Source: Quercus robur
Taxonomy: Eukaryota; Streptophyta; Magnoliopsida; Fagales; Fagaceae
DNA length: 64,000 nucleotides
Assembly (NCBI RefSeq): GCF_932294415.1
Contig: NC_065535.1
Location: forward strand, 9,481,282-9,545,281
Direction of reading: 5' to 3'
Part shown: positions 26,399-37,137 of the stretch, in pieces
Layout: each line of letters starts with the position of its first letter
How positions within the stretch are numbered: the stretch's first letter is position 1
Made by a program: the position numbers and the translations under genes
Notes under the pieces: model-generated
What the model saw: the letters and a program-made list of their open reading frames with translations, nothing else
Databases searched by the model: none
Told to the model about the DNA's origin: nothing

Positions 26399-27193
26399 GT
26401 GGCAAAGTTCTTCACGCCTAGAGCTCTAAATGTGGACGCAGTAGCACGCACTTTTAACCCGATTTGGCGAGCTAAGAATGGTTTCCAGATTCAAAACCTT
26501 GGTGATCACAAGCTACTGTTCATCTTTGATAATAAAGGAGATGTCGATAGGGTTTTACGCAATGAACCATGGAGCTTTGATAAACACGCTATTGTACTCC
26601 AATTCTACAATCAATCCCTCATGTTGCGAGACTTGATCTTCAAAGACATAGTTTTTTGGGTTCAAGTACATGACATCCCGATTTCTTACATGAACCAGAG
26701 GACGGCAGAGGAATTGTGTGCTAAGGTAGGCGAGGTGAAACACATGCCTGAGGATTCTTACACGAGCGGACAAGGGTTCATGAGGGTTAGGGTTCGAGTG
26801 GCAATTACTCAACCTCTTTGCCGTGGTAGGGTGGTGACACTGGAAAATGGAGAGCAATCATGGGTAATCTTCAAATACGAAAGGCTGCCTAATCTATGCT
26901 ACTGGTGCGGATGCTTAGATCATGCAGATAAGGATTATGAAGTATGGATCCAAAGCAATGGCACTCTCAAAACGAAGGATAAAAGGTATGATTCTAGTAT
27001 TAGAGCCCTACCTTTCTTTTCTTTGAAAAAAAATACTGTCTGTGTGCCTGGGCATTTTGAATCTCAGAAACAAAAGATCAAAGCGAGGGCTGGTTTTCCG
27101 GCAAAGCTTAATCAGAAAGGGCAGCCAAAAGGATTCATGCCGATTTCAGGAAAATACAGACAAGAAAGGAGCGTCTGTTACAACCGAAATTAA
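26399..27193 (+). pseudogene. LINE ORF1 (DUF4283 + zinc knuckle)
   Basis: An ORF1 nucleic-acid-binding protein of a plant L1 LINE. The DUF4283 core shows LLFIFDNKGDVDRVL, EPWSFDKHAIVLQ and VFWVQVHDIPISYMNQRTAE. The zinc knuckle region reads YERLPNLCYWCGCLDHADKD, where the final Cys of the usual CX2CX4HX4C pattern is absent. The reading frame opens from upstream without a clear Met. The ORF1 C-terminal portion resumes after the Pack-MULE (LGKRHTEASFSEHPSAKH near 28.66-28.72 kb). Confidence 0.8.
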
Positions 27194-27549
27194 TGCAGAT
27201 TTGAATTTTGACAGATCCGATATTCCAGATTCTACGCCTATTATTCAGCATCGCAATGATGGAGTTAATAGAGTCCAAATTTTCTGTCTCATCAATTGTG
27301 CTCCACTTCATGCTCCACCAATAAAACTTGGACAGCTAGCCTCTCTTATTAAATGAGATAACTCTGACTATAACACTCACGTTACTGACGTTAACGTTAA
27401 AATCCCTTTCCTTTTCTCTCTTTTTTTTTTTTTCTTCTGCAGCTTTTGTTCTTCTCTCTGTTTTTGGCTTTTGGTTTCTTTTTTTTCCTCTTCTCCATGT
27501 GGTTGACGTTAACAAGGAGTCCAATGAGTTTTGTCTCTTGCTGCAATTT

Positions 27550-27719
27550 TTGTTTTTGATTTGGACTCTTCACAACCTTCAAGGCTTTCAAGGGTTCTTT
27601 TTCTTCTCTTCTCTATGTGGTTGGCGTCTCATACTTGTTTTTGATTTGGACTCTTTGCAACCTTCAAGGCTTTCAAGGGTTCTTTTTCTTCTCTTCTCTA
27701 CGTGGTTGGCGCCTCATAC
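27550..27719. repeat. 85-bp tandem duplication inside the Pack-MULE
   Basis: Two copies at 27550-27634 and 27635-27719 start TTGTTTTTGATTTGGACTC and contain AAGGCTTTCAAGGGTTC. They lie between the left TIR and the captured leader, so they may be part of the captured DNA or of the element. Confidence 0.8.
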
Positions 27720-27947
27720 GTTCATCTTCATCCTCTTCGCCCCAATTACAGACACATCCTCACGTCATCTTCATCTTCATCTTCAAGTGTTTATCTGCTT
27801 CTATTGGTTTCTATATTCTTAGCTGGTTTCTCAAATGGGTTTTGCTCATTTCTCAATTTTGAGATCTGGATTCTGAAAATTTTTTCTTCAAAGGTTCTTA
27901 ATTTTTGTGTTACTTTTTCAGTTTGAGGTTCCAAGTTCCAAACTTTA

Positions 27948-28133
27948 ATGGCTCCAAGATTGGACTTTTCTAACTGGTGGGCAAAAGATACCTGCAAAGG
28001 AAACCCAGTGGTAGTCACAATGGAGAACCCAAATTTCTCAGTTGTGGAGATTGATGGTCCAGTCTCTGCCTTCAGGCCTGTAAAGAAAAGTAGAGGCAAG
28101 AATGCAAAGCAAGTGACATGGGTTTTGCTTCTC
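27948..28133 (+). pseudogene. Captured 5' fragment of a CSLC xyloglucan glucan synthase gene
   Basis: The first 62 codons, starting [15 protein letters not shown] and including [29 protein letters not shown] and VTWVLLL, match the start of plant CSLC4/CSLC12-type beta-1,4-glucan synthases, which make the xyloglucan backbone in the Golgi. The frame then runs into the right TIR (about 28134 on) and ends at 28403 as a chimeric 151-codon frame. The roughly 200 bases upstream read like the CSLC leader. None of the catalytic domain is present, so no enzyme function is expected. The parent gene lies elsewhere in the genome. Confidence 0.85.
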
Positions 28134-28798
28134 AATAGACAAAACTCATTGGACTCCTTGTTAACATCAACCACATGGAGAAGAGGAAAGAAAAGAAACC
28201 AAAAGCCGGAAACAGAGAGAAAAACAAAAGCTGCGGAAGAAAACAGAAGAGAAAAAGAAAGGGATTTTAACGTTAATGTCAGTAACGTGAGTGTTAAAGT
28301 CAAAGTTATCTCATTTAATGAGAGAGGCCAGTTGTCCAAGTTTTATTGGTGGAGCATGAAGTGGAGCACAATTGATGAGACAGAAGATTTGGACTCAAGT
28401 TAATAAGGATGAAGTCAATCCCATAAAAACGACACACACATCCAGGGATTTCGGATTGCATGGGGATGTCTTACATGAAGAACCTTCTCTGGAGGCCACG
28501 TCAGATTCATTGGGCTACCAGAATAATAATCCATCTGGGCTTTTTTCAAAAAGCCCAAACAATAACATCCCTACAGTGAAGCCAGGCCTAGTATGTGACA
28601 CTACAGCTAAATGGGTAAGAATTACTCAGCCCATTAGCTCTTATGAGGATGGTTCATGCAACGCACAGCTTGGTAAACGCCATACTGAAGCTTCCTTCTC
28701 TGAACATCCTTCAGCGAAGCATCGCACACAGAAAGATGAGGTCCCTCAGTCAACTTCTTTTCCAACGGTGGAGGCTGCCCAACAGCCCCGCAGAACAT

Positions 28799-30816
28799 AA
28801 TGAGTTGGTTATGTTGGAACGTGCGGGGGCTTGGGAACCAACGCACCGTTCATTAGCTTACATCGATATTGCGGGCGCAAGATCCTACTGTCGTGTTCTT
28901 GGCCGAGACATGGGCAGACGAAGATAGGCTGATGAAGTTACGTGATGATTTGCAGTTTGATGATTTATGGGTGGTTCCTAGAAAAATATTTAGGCTTACC
29001 ATCCTTTATGGGTAGGCGTAAGAGAGCAAGTTTGGCATACATCAAGGATCGTATTTGGTCTAAGCTCCAAGGGTGGAAAGAGAAGCTCCTCTCATAGGCT
29101 GGTAGGGAAGTTCTTCTAAAAGCAGTGGTACAAGCAATTCTGGCCTATTCTATGAGTTGCTTTAAGTTACCCGCTACACTTTGCCATGAGATAGAGATTA
29201 TGATCAGAAAATTTTGGCGGGGACAACGTGGTACTAGAAGGCGCATTCATTGGGTTAAATTGCGTACTTTATGTAAGCCAAAAGCCATTGAAGGCATGGG
29301 TTTTAGGGAGCTCCAAAAGTTTAACAACGCCATGCTGGCCAAGCAAGTTTGGCACCTACTTCAAAATCAAGACTCTCTATTTTTTTGTTTCTTTAAATCA
29401 AAATTTTTCCCTCGTGGATCAATTTTTGATGCTAAGGAAAATAAATGGTCTTTTGCTTGGAGGAGTATTTTGAAGGGAAGAGACCTCATTAGGAGTGGAC
29501 TGAAATGGAGGATTGGGAATGGCTCTAAAGTGAGAATTTTCCTAGACGCCTGGCTGCCTAGGTCTAGACAAGGTAGAGTCCTCTCCCCTGTCTTAGACAG
29601 CCATGAAAATTCCTTAGTTTCTAGTCTAATTAATCAGGTGGATAGGAGTTGGAAAGTGGCAGAGATTGATAGAATGTTTATCCTCGAAGAGGCAGCAATT
29701 ATCAAGGCTATCCCGCTTAGCTTATTTGATCGGGATGACCTTCATTTTTGGCCTTACACCCAAGATGGAGTATATACAGTGAAATCGGGTTATCGGGTTT
29801 TGATGGAACAGGAAGACACAGAGTCACAAGTTACAGCTAATCGTGGTGTTGTCTCTAATGTTTGGAAGGCTATATGGAGTATGCGGGTTCCTAATAGAGT
29901 TCAGACTCTTGTTTGGCGAGCGGGGACCAACTTGTTGCCAACAAAAGTTAATCTGGTTCAGAGGAAAGTACTTAATGAAGATGTTTGCTCAGAGTGTAAG
30001 GCACAGCCAGAGGACACGATGCATGCACTCTGGACTTGCACGATTCTAGAAGATATGTGGAAGGTTAGTTTCAGCAGGCTCATGGCAGACACGAGCACAT
30101 GCTCTAACTTCATCGAGATCCTTGAGTAGGCTTCGACAGATAAATTTACACTTGAGCTTTTTGCTATGACGGTATCCGAAGTGTGGCAGCATAGAAACAG
30201 AGCCCGTGTGGGTGAGTCCGTGGTTTCTCTTAATATGCTTCCTCCTAAGGCATCAGATGCTCTACGCGAATTCCAGCAGTTACGTCCCAACCATATTGCT
30301 ATTCCACGAACAGCCCGTGCGGTAAAATGGAAGCCTCCCAGTGCATCGTGTGTGAAGGTGAATTTCAACGGCGCGTTGTTCTCTCAAGACAGACTAGCCG
30401 GCATCGATGTAATAATCCGTAATGACCAAGGACTTGTTATGGCTGCTCTCTCACAACAGATTCCATCACCTGCTTCGATGGAGATGGTGGAAGTGGTAGC
30501 GGCTCGTCGTACTCTAATGTTTGCTGTGGAACTCGGTTTCAACAAGGTGGAAGTGGAAGGAGACTCTGAATCAGTTGTCAATGCTATTCTTGGTGACTAC
30601 ATGGACAATTCGTATATGGGTCATGTCTTGCAGGACATTAAGTTTATGTTTTCTAGCTTTTCTTTTATTTCTATTAAGCATACTCACAGAGAAGGAAATT
30701 GTGTTGCCCATAAACTTGCTAGAAGGGCCGCCAATAATCCTTTTTTTGTTTGGATGGAGTCTATTTCTTCAAATATTCTTGATGTCTATCAGCTTGATAT
30801 TTTAAGGATGCAATAA
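28799..30816 (+). pseudogene. LINE ORF2 remnant (endonuclease start, zf-RVT, RNase H)
   Basis: It starts MSWLCWNVRGLGNQ, the usual beginning of a plant L1 ORF2 endonuclease, and reaches VFLAETWADEDR. After about 60 codons the sequence jumps to the post-RT segment (LPSFMGRRKRASLAYIKDRI, then LLKAVVQAILAYSMSCFKLP), so the RT palm is deleted. The zf-RVT domain shows VWKAIWSMRVPNRVQTLVW and CSECKAQPEDTMHALWTC. The RNase H domain begins VKVNFNGALF and ends with HTHREGNCVAHKLARRA. Several stops interrupt the frame. Confidence 0.82.
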
Positions 30817-30958
30817 TACAATCGTTACCCCGGTGGGGTTTCTTCTCAAAAAAAAAAAAAAGTTTTTGTAAATCTTGATTATTGTTTTGATTTAGTAATC
30901 AATTGCAATTCAAATTGGGGGGGAGGGGCATAGAAGTTTCAAAGCTTTGAGTAATTGA

Positions 30959-30964
<6 letters not shown>

Positions 30965-31002
<38 letters not shown>

Positions 31003-31008
31003 AGGAAT
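30965..31008 (-). mobile_element. Mini poly(T) insertion with 16-bp duplication
   Basis: A run of about 37 T followed by GAGGAAT is bounded by GAGTAATTGAATGATT (30949-30964) and GAGTAATTGAAGGATT (31009-31024), a 16-bp direct repeat with one mismatch. This is the longest T-run of the set. On the minus strand it is a poly(A) tail with almost no body. Confidence 0.65.
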
Positions 31009-31233
31009 GAGTAATTGAAGGATTAAGAAGAGAAAACGGTCCCAAGCAGTACATGACCAAAGTTTAGAAAATCCATAAAACAACACAAAGGCCGAAATTA
31101 TTTGAGTGCTATATGAAGTGGAGACCATTGCCTCAACGCGTCATTGGACAAAAAAAGAAAACATCCATATGGCATGTGAGGAATAAGGGTTTACCATTTC
31201 CACAAAGCGGGACCAACAATTGATGTGCGTATA

Positions 31234-31371
31234 ACGCACAAGTAGAACAGCTAAATTCCATGTAACTTGTAACATTCCAAATATCACTTCCATTCCATTT
31301 CCACGCACAAGTTGAGAGCAAAATTCCATGTAACTTGTAACATTCCAAATATCCCCTCCATTCCATTTTCA
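31234..31371. repeat. 69-bp tandem duplication
   Basis: Two copies share ACGCACAAGT, AATTCCATGTAACTTGTAAC and CATTCCATTT at a spacing of 69 bases. No coding sense was seen. Confidence 0.8.
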
Positions 31372-31885
31372 ATTTACTTCACATTTTGGTTTTAAGATAG
31401 CATTAAAGTAAAGAAATAATTATTTTTATTTCATATTAGAATACTATTTTTAATAACTCTTGTTCAAAGATAATATACAATTTTCAAGGAATAAAAAATT
31501 CCACTTTAAAAAAAAAAAAGGAATATACTTTATCTATCTCTCAAAAAAAAAAGATATTTGAATTAGAACTAGAAATAATAAACTAAGAAAATTATTATTT
31601 CACACTCCTAATGTTCACACTTAATACACGCTACCCACATTGTGCGGACATCAAGTGTTCACAGCTTCCACCTAATGCCCACACTTTTGTAGTGGTGTGT
31701 ACCGAATGAGGAAATTGGGATGTGAGGTATTCGTCGTGGGGACGGGTGGAGGGGAAGAAAATTGTGAGCAATCAAAAACCCCTACTACTCGACAAAAAAA
31801 CCTATCCCCAGTCCCCACTTGTGGCCGTGAATAATAAGTGTTTCTCCATTAGTGAGATATATAGATAAGCGGATTAAGACTCTAG

Positions 31886-31917
<32 letters not shown>

Positions 31918-32107
31918 AATTGTATTATGAAAAATCTTAAAAGCCTAATCCTTCAAAATTAAATGAATGGTTCACATTTTAGTATATCATTAATATTTAA
32001 GCAAGTATTGACAATCATTATTTTGATTTCCATTTATTTGTTGACAAAGTAACCCTTCCTTTAACCATGAATGGTTACAATTTAAATAAATAATTTTTAA
32101 AAAATGG

Positions 32108-32342
32108 TAAACTCCATTAACATACCTTGAGATTTGAGCTAATGCCAATTAGGTCCAAAACTTTTCAAAACTAACCAATTTGGTTCCTAAAGCCAACTTA
32201 GTCCTTAAGATAATTGAGAAAAATGACTAAGTAGCCTAACAGTGTTTATGGACTAAGTTAATTTTAGCATTTTAGGGACCAAATTGATCAGTTTTGAAAA
32301 AATTGACATTAGTCTAAATCTCAAGTATGTTGATGAAATTTA
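32108..32342. mobile_element. Fold-back MITE
   Basis: The arm TAAACTCCATTAACATACC..GAGATTT (32108 on) is mirrored by AAATCTCAAGTATGTTGATG (ending 32342). The pairing continues inward (AATGCCAATTAGGTCC against GGACCAAATTGATCAG-like words). It is about 235 bp, non-coding, with an A-run at the right edge. Confidence 0.7.
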
Positions 32343-32506
32343 CAAAAAAAAAAAAAAAAAAAAATGGGACAAAATTACCTAAAAATCTCAATTCACAAAT
32401 GCACATGGCATATTTCTCAAAAAAAAAAAAAAAAGGCTACGGAGTGCGCACCTGTCACGTGCAACCAAAAAGCTACAGAGTGCTAGGTACTAGACAATAT
32501 GAGTTG

Positions 32507-32679
32507 TGCTAAGACCACCAAATATTGCACAACTTTGTGCCACAACTCGCCTGTCGCCACATGGCGAGTTGTGACTGATGAAGTGTCTGTGGACCATGTG
32601 GGGACACACCTTCACCAATCACAACTTGTCAGGTGGCGAGTTATGGTACAAGATTGTGCCATTTTTTGTGGTTCTAGCA
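32507..32679. mobile_element. Fold-back MITE, GTGGTTCTAGCA ends
   Basis: TGCTAAGACCACCAAATATT at the left pairs with TTTTTTGTGGTTCTAGCA at the right. Inner words TTGTGCCACAACTCGCC and GGCGAGTTATGGTACAAG also pair, so most of the 173 bp can fold back. It has no coding capacity. Confidence 0.7.
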
Positions 32680-33045
32680 TTTTCCAGACAGCATACATAC
32701 GAGAGTGGAGGGGTAGTTATTTAAGTTGAGAGCCACTCACATTTGATAACATGTCATGTTTGGTGGAGCCATTATAGGTACTTTTCAATGCTAGAGACGG
32801 AAAGGGAGGCATAATTAATTGTGGTAGTCGTGGACTTCATTGTTACCTTCCTTTTCAATAAGGGCAAAGAAGCAGGATACGATAGACCTGTTTTTCTCAA
32901 GCGTTAATTTTGTGTGTGGCTCTGTTTTCTTATCTCTACTACCATTGTTCTCATTTAAGTCTATGACTTATAAAGCATGCATTATCTCCTTCACTACCTT
33001 TCTATCAATCCTATCAATCTCCAGGTAGTGGTGTAATTTGAAGGC

Positions 33046-34823
33046 ATGTCAGATCAAGAAAATGCCTTACCTGAAGACCCAATGTGGTCCGAGCTAAAGC
33101 TTCCAGACTTGTTATCGACTGAAACTGTTCGTGAAGTCCATGCCACAATTGAACACAAATGGGATCCCCTCCAACGGTCAGCATGCCAAACAGCAGCAGG
33201 AAGAGCCCTGTGGAAGCATTTGATCCATGATCCACTAGCAGGCTTGCTTGCAGGCGAGTCATATCTTAAAAGCCTATATGAGAAGATAAAGAAAGACCGC
33301 ATCAATAATGCACGAGAAGTATCTGGGGTGATTCTTGCAGTTCGAACTCTTTGGTTTGATTCAAAACTTGAAGCTGCACTTAAATCCTTCAATAGCAAAG
33401 AAGCCCAAGTTGTTATCCTTGGTGCAGGTTAGTAATTGATCTACCACAGTTCTTGCATTTGATTGACCGGCATGTAATTTTTTTTTTTTTTTTTGATAAG
33501 TTGACCGGCATGTAATTGTTACAAGGTAATATATAGACTAATACAGTTGAAACTAAAGAGAGCCTAAAATTGTCATATTTCTAAGTAAAATGTGAGTTTT
33601 TTTTTTTTAATGAATAATGGTTCAAATCATTTTAACAATTCATTATCCATACCCCCAGAAGAGTGATTATTTACACTGCCTTGTCCTATGTGTTGTACGC
33701 TCACCCTGCTAAGTCTAAAGCAAACCAGGTGATTGAAACCACACTCTTCCTGAAGATTTGTATTTCAAAATAATAATAAAAATAAAAAATAAAAGAAAAT
33801 AAGAAAAAGAGGGGCTGGAGGAGCCACTCTAGCAAACAGTTTGCATACCAAATCCAACTGCAGAACCACGATTTACAAATCTTTAATGATAATAAACACA
33901 TGCATATGCACACCACAGTAAGCCTAAATATTCCAATTGATGCAACGTATGGACCATGGCTAATCTAGAAAGAAGATACTGTAAAGATTTACACTACCAA
34001 CTAGCAAATGTCTTAGGTTACCACCTTGATAACTTGTATCCTAGGCAGTGTGGTATTTTAACAAAATAAAGGCTGGCATTCCGAATCCAAAAATTATAAG
34101 GGATTGACTTTAACTCTTAACTTCAATGTTGGGCTGCATTCATTATTATGAAACAATGAAAATGATCTTTTTTTGGGGGGTCCTTTTTCTTCAGGAATGG
34201 ATGCAAGGGCATACCGTTTAAGCTGCTTGAAGGATAGTGATGTTTTTGAAGTTGATTTTGCCGAAGTCTTGCAAGTGAAAACAACTCTTCTACAGGCAGC
34301 AATGGATTCCACATATGAACGCCAGCATCTAACGATGAAAGCAAAATCCCTGCGCAGAGTGGCAGCTGACGTCAGGGATGATGACTGGCTTGAAAAGCTT
34401 CAAATATCAGGGTTTGTACCAGAGAAGAACACAATATGGATTCTTGAAGGTATCCTATACTACCTGTCCCACCCCCATGCCATGCAGGTACTAAAGATCA
34501 TAGCTGAGAAGTGTGTCCTTACCCCCACAGTCCTATTGGCAGATTTCATGAACCAACCATCAACCACGCTTTCAAGTTCAATCTTCCACTTCTACAGTGA
34601 TTGGCCAGATCATCTCCTGCCATCTATTGGGTTTTCTCACGTTGAGCTTTCACAAATTGGTGATCCAGATGCTCATTTTGGGCTAATGCACGATCCACTA
34701 AATCTGTTCAACAAGCTTCGCAGCTTACCTAGATCCGTACAACTCAACCCAGATGATGGAACACCATGCTGTCGCTTATATTTAGTGCAGGCTTCTGGTT
34801 CACCCAATCAAACCATTCTCTAG
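33046..34823 (+). CDS. Leucine carboxyl methyltransferase-family protein
   Basis: An S-adenosylmethionine-dependent methyltransferase of the LCM/Ppm1 superfamily. In eukaryotes LCMT1 methylates the C-terminal Leu of PP2A, but this short plant form is closer to bacterial-type family members of unknown substrate. Two exons, 33046-33427 and 34195-34823, sum to 1011 bases (336 residues). The donor GCAG/GTTAGT and acceptor TTCAG/GA keep frame. The SAM-binding motif is split by the intron: VVILGAGMDARAYRL (G126-G128). DVFEVDFAEVLQVK follows as the acidic ribose-binding strand. WILEGILYYLSHP is the family EG(V/I)xxYL motif. No transit peptide is obvious. A 21-base poly(T) mini insertion lies in the intron. 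Confidence 0.88.
33480..33500 (-). mobile_element. Mini poly(T)-GATAAG insertion with 17-bp duplication
   Basis: Fifteen T plus GATAAG is bounded by perfect copies of TTGACCGGCATGTAATT at 33463-33479 and 33501-33517. The 17-bp repeat is too long to be chance, so this is a genuine insertion of only 21 bases. It lies in the intron of the methyltransferase gene. The GATAAG word recurs in the 46.2 kb insertion. Confidence 0.85.
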
Positions 34824-37137
34824 AGAGCCAAAAGATCAGTAATAATACAGACAGCTAGCATAGATGTAGGCATCATTGTTTGTAGTATTGCTTAAACAGT
34901 ACATATTGCATTTGAAAAATAATCGGATGAAAAAACATGATTGCCGTTTGATGTTGTTCTAGAAAATCACTAACTACAATTTCAAACATCAAGAGAAAAA
35001 TGTTCAAGCATAAAGATTCGTTTTTTCTAGAGAAAATCTCTAATAGTTCTGTTCATTTGCATATCAAATTCAAATTAATATGAAATTCAACTAGAACTAC
35101 TTTGGCCGCCGGGGGGGGGGGGGGGGTGTGGAAGTGGGGGGCACTGGCGGACAAGGAAATGCCCACATTGAAGCAGCTGATGAAGGTTTCTTCTTCACTA
35201 ATTGCATTAAAAGGGGAACCAAAGCAGAATTTTTAGACAAGGTCCACCCAGAAAACAGTTTTCACTGCCCCATTGCCATTACAACCATTTGTAACCTTTC
35301 ATACGCACCCAAAGCAGAGGTTATGGGGCGCTCAAACTGTGTCCAAACACTATGGCCTATATAATTGACATAAGGACGCCGACATGCTTAGCACCATCCA
35401 TCAATCACTCCAAAAAATAAGTCATTAGCTGAGATATTATTGTCAACGATCTATCAATGCACCCATAGGGCTTGGATTCTTGTCTTCCTGTCAAGGACTC
35501 AAAGGAATGACTGACCTGAAATGGAACTCCTTTAAAAGCTTATAGTTGCGTGTCCTTGATCAAAATAGACAGGAAACCTAGCGTGAGCTTCTTTTGTTGA
35601 CAAGAGGAGATGCAGTGCACGACTCTCAACCAGGCAGAAAAATACCTTAATTTTATAGTTTGCAAATCATGAGACAAGCTATACTCAAGCATTAAAAGTG
35701 CATATTTAACTCATCAACCATGACATCCATTTTTCATAAAAATGTCTGCCAGTATAATGTATAATCCTTCTGGAAAAAATAACAATTTTTTTCACAATGA
35801 AGTTAGTACCAAAAGGCAAAAGCAATATCATCCAAAAGATTAAGTGTACATCAGGTATAAACAGTTGTAGCTTTACTCGGCCATGCTTGACATGTAGTCA
35901 AATCTCAAATGAAGTATAAATATAATAATTCAAGAAAGCAAAATAACACATCGCGAGCACATTATTCCATATTGAAGATTGGAAATTTGCAGTAGCATAT
36001 GATGGCTGGCATTTAATGGTGAGATTTCAAAGCATCCCTTTGGAAAGAGTTACAGGCAATAATGCTAAATCACGTCATTGATATCATGTGCCACAATTTA
36101 CAGACAACAAGCATACTTTTATTGATGATTGTTTCCTTGTTTCCTTACCATATTATAGGCCCTGCCTCATTAACTTACCAAGAAAGTGGTTATATTTTCA
36201 CCAAAGCTTTGCATATAGAAAAGCCTTTGTTTCACACAACACTCCCAAAACAAAAAATTGTTGACTTCATTATAAATGCAAAGAATTCTAGTAGCATGTG
36301 AAATTGAATCCATGGTCAACCACATGCAATTCAAAATTAAAATAAATAAATAAAAAAAATCATGACAAATCCTGATACTACGTAAAGGTCTAATTTGTAG
36401 AAACAGGGTAGGATTTGACACTCATGTAGAGATATGATATAAAATTAAAATTTTCACACTGGTTTTGATTTGAGGAAAGTGAGCTATGTGTGCTTTTGTC
36501 ATGAATTCCACAGACAAACCAAGGAAGAGTCACTAAAAATGATCAACACTGAATTCCTTCAAATAATAGTACTTGATTGCAAATATATTGCCACTACCAA
36601 AGACTTGGAAAAAAAATAATTAAAAAAATAATAATAATAATAACAAAAGGTGACATAACAGAAAGATAAACAATTAATATACAGCTAAGAACATGTCAAA
36701 ATGGACAAAGTTCCACAATTCCAGTACCTTCCAATTTCCAGTTACTTGTAACAAAAAGCTTCAAGTACAATAAACAGAAGATATTTTTTTTTCTTTTGGA
36801 AGGCAAGGGGTGGGGATAAGAGAATGCATCCACAATAACCATTCCAGAGAACTTTAGTTCAACAGGTGAACCAAGCTAAGGAAACAAACATCAACCTCCT
36901 TCCAATAATAAAACTTCATTACTAAAATCTTGCCTGCATAGAGAAATAGTCATGAACAATGAATATTGAGATCAAGGGAAAGGACACATTGGAAAGGAAA
37001 AAAACTACAGGAAAACAAAGATTGAGTCAAAATATGGACATACTTTCACCATTTTCCAAGTTCCAAGTCCAACAGATAAAAGCTGCAAAGCCTTTAAGCA
37101 CAATATAAACTAGAATAATTTAATCAGAGAATGATTG
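34824..37137. other. Intergenic region between two convergent genes
   Basis: This is the shared 3' flank of the methyltransferase (plus) and the lumen-protein gene (minus). No gene, TIR pair or retroelement was recognised. A G-run of about 16 lies at 35111-35126. Short open frames such as 35128-35364 resemble nothing known. Confidence 0.55.

Larger units (their letters stand above)
27271..28396 (+). mobile_element. Pack-MULE carrying a CSLC gene fragment
   Basis: Near-identical terminal inverted repeats of about 260-268 bp (27271-27538 and 28137-28396) begin GAGTCCAAAT and end ATTTGGACTC. The flanks GAGTTAATA (27262-27270) and AAGTTAATA (28397-28405) are a 9-bp target duplication with one mismatch, the MULE size. 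The interior is host gene sequence, not transposase: a leader plus the first 62 codons of a CSLC gene. It interrupts ORF1 of the surrounding LINE, so it is younger than that LINE. The arms differ at only a few percent of positions, so the insertion is fairly recent. Confidence 0.88.
26030..30861 (+). mobile_element. L1-type LINE, internally deleted, with nested Pack-MULE
   Basis: Order: an ORF1 with DUF4283 and a zinc knuckle (26399-27192), a nested Pack-MULE (27271-28396), the rest of ORF1 (to 28800), the start of ORF2 with the endonuclease N-terminus (28799 on), an internal junction near 28985, then the post-RT part with zf-RVT and RNase H domains, ending in an A-run at 30849-30861. The reverse transcriptase core and most of the endonuclease are missing. 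The 5' boundary is uncertain. A frame break and a stop between 30129 and 30166 also disable it. It belongs to the plant L1 group that carries a C-terminal RNase H. Confidence 0.85.
30862..33045. other. Repeat-rich intergenic region before the methyltransferase
   Basis: No gene was recognised. It contains a poly(T) mini insertion with duplication, a 69-bp tandem duplication, a T-run at about 31890-31911, two fold-back elements and A-rich runs. The last 200 bases before 33046 should include the promoter and 5' UTR of the following gene. Confidence 0.6.

Noticed and set aside
26555-26857. 100-codon minus frame over LINE ORF1
   Set aside because: It is antisense to the recognised DUF4283 ORF1 and matches nothing.
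36062-36301. 79-codon plus frame in the convergent intergenic region
   Set aside because: No motif, no splice context and no homology recalled; AT-rich sequence opens such frames by chance.
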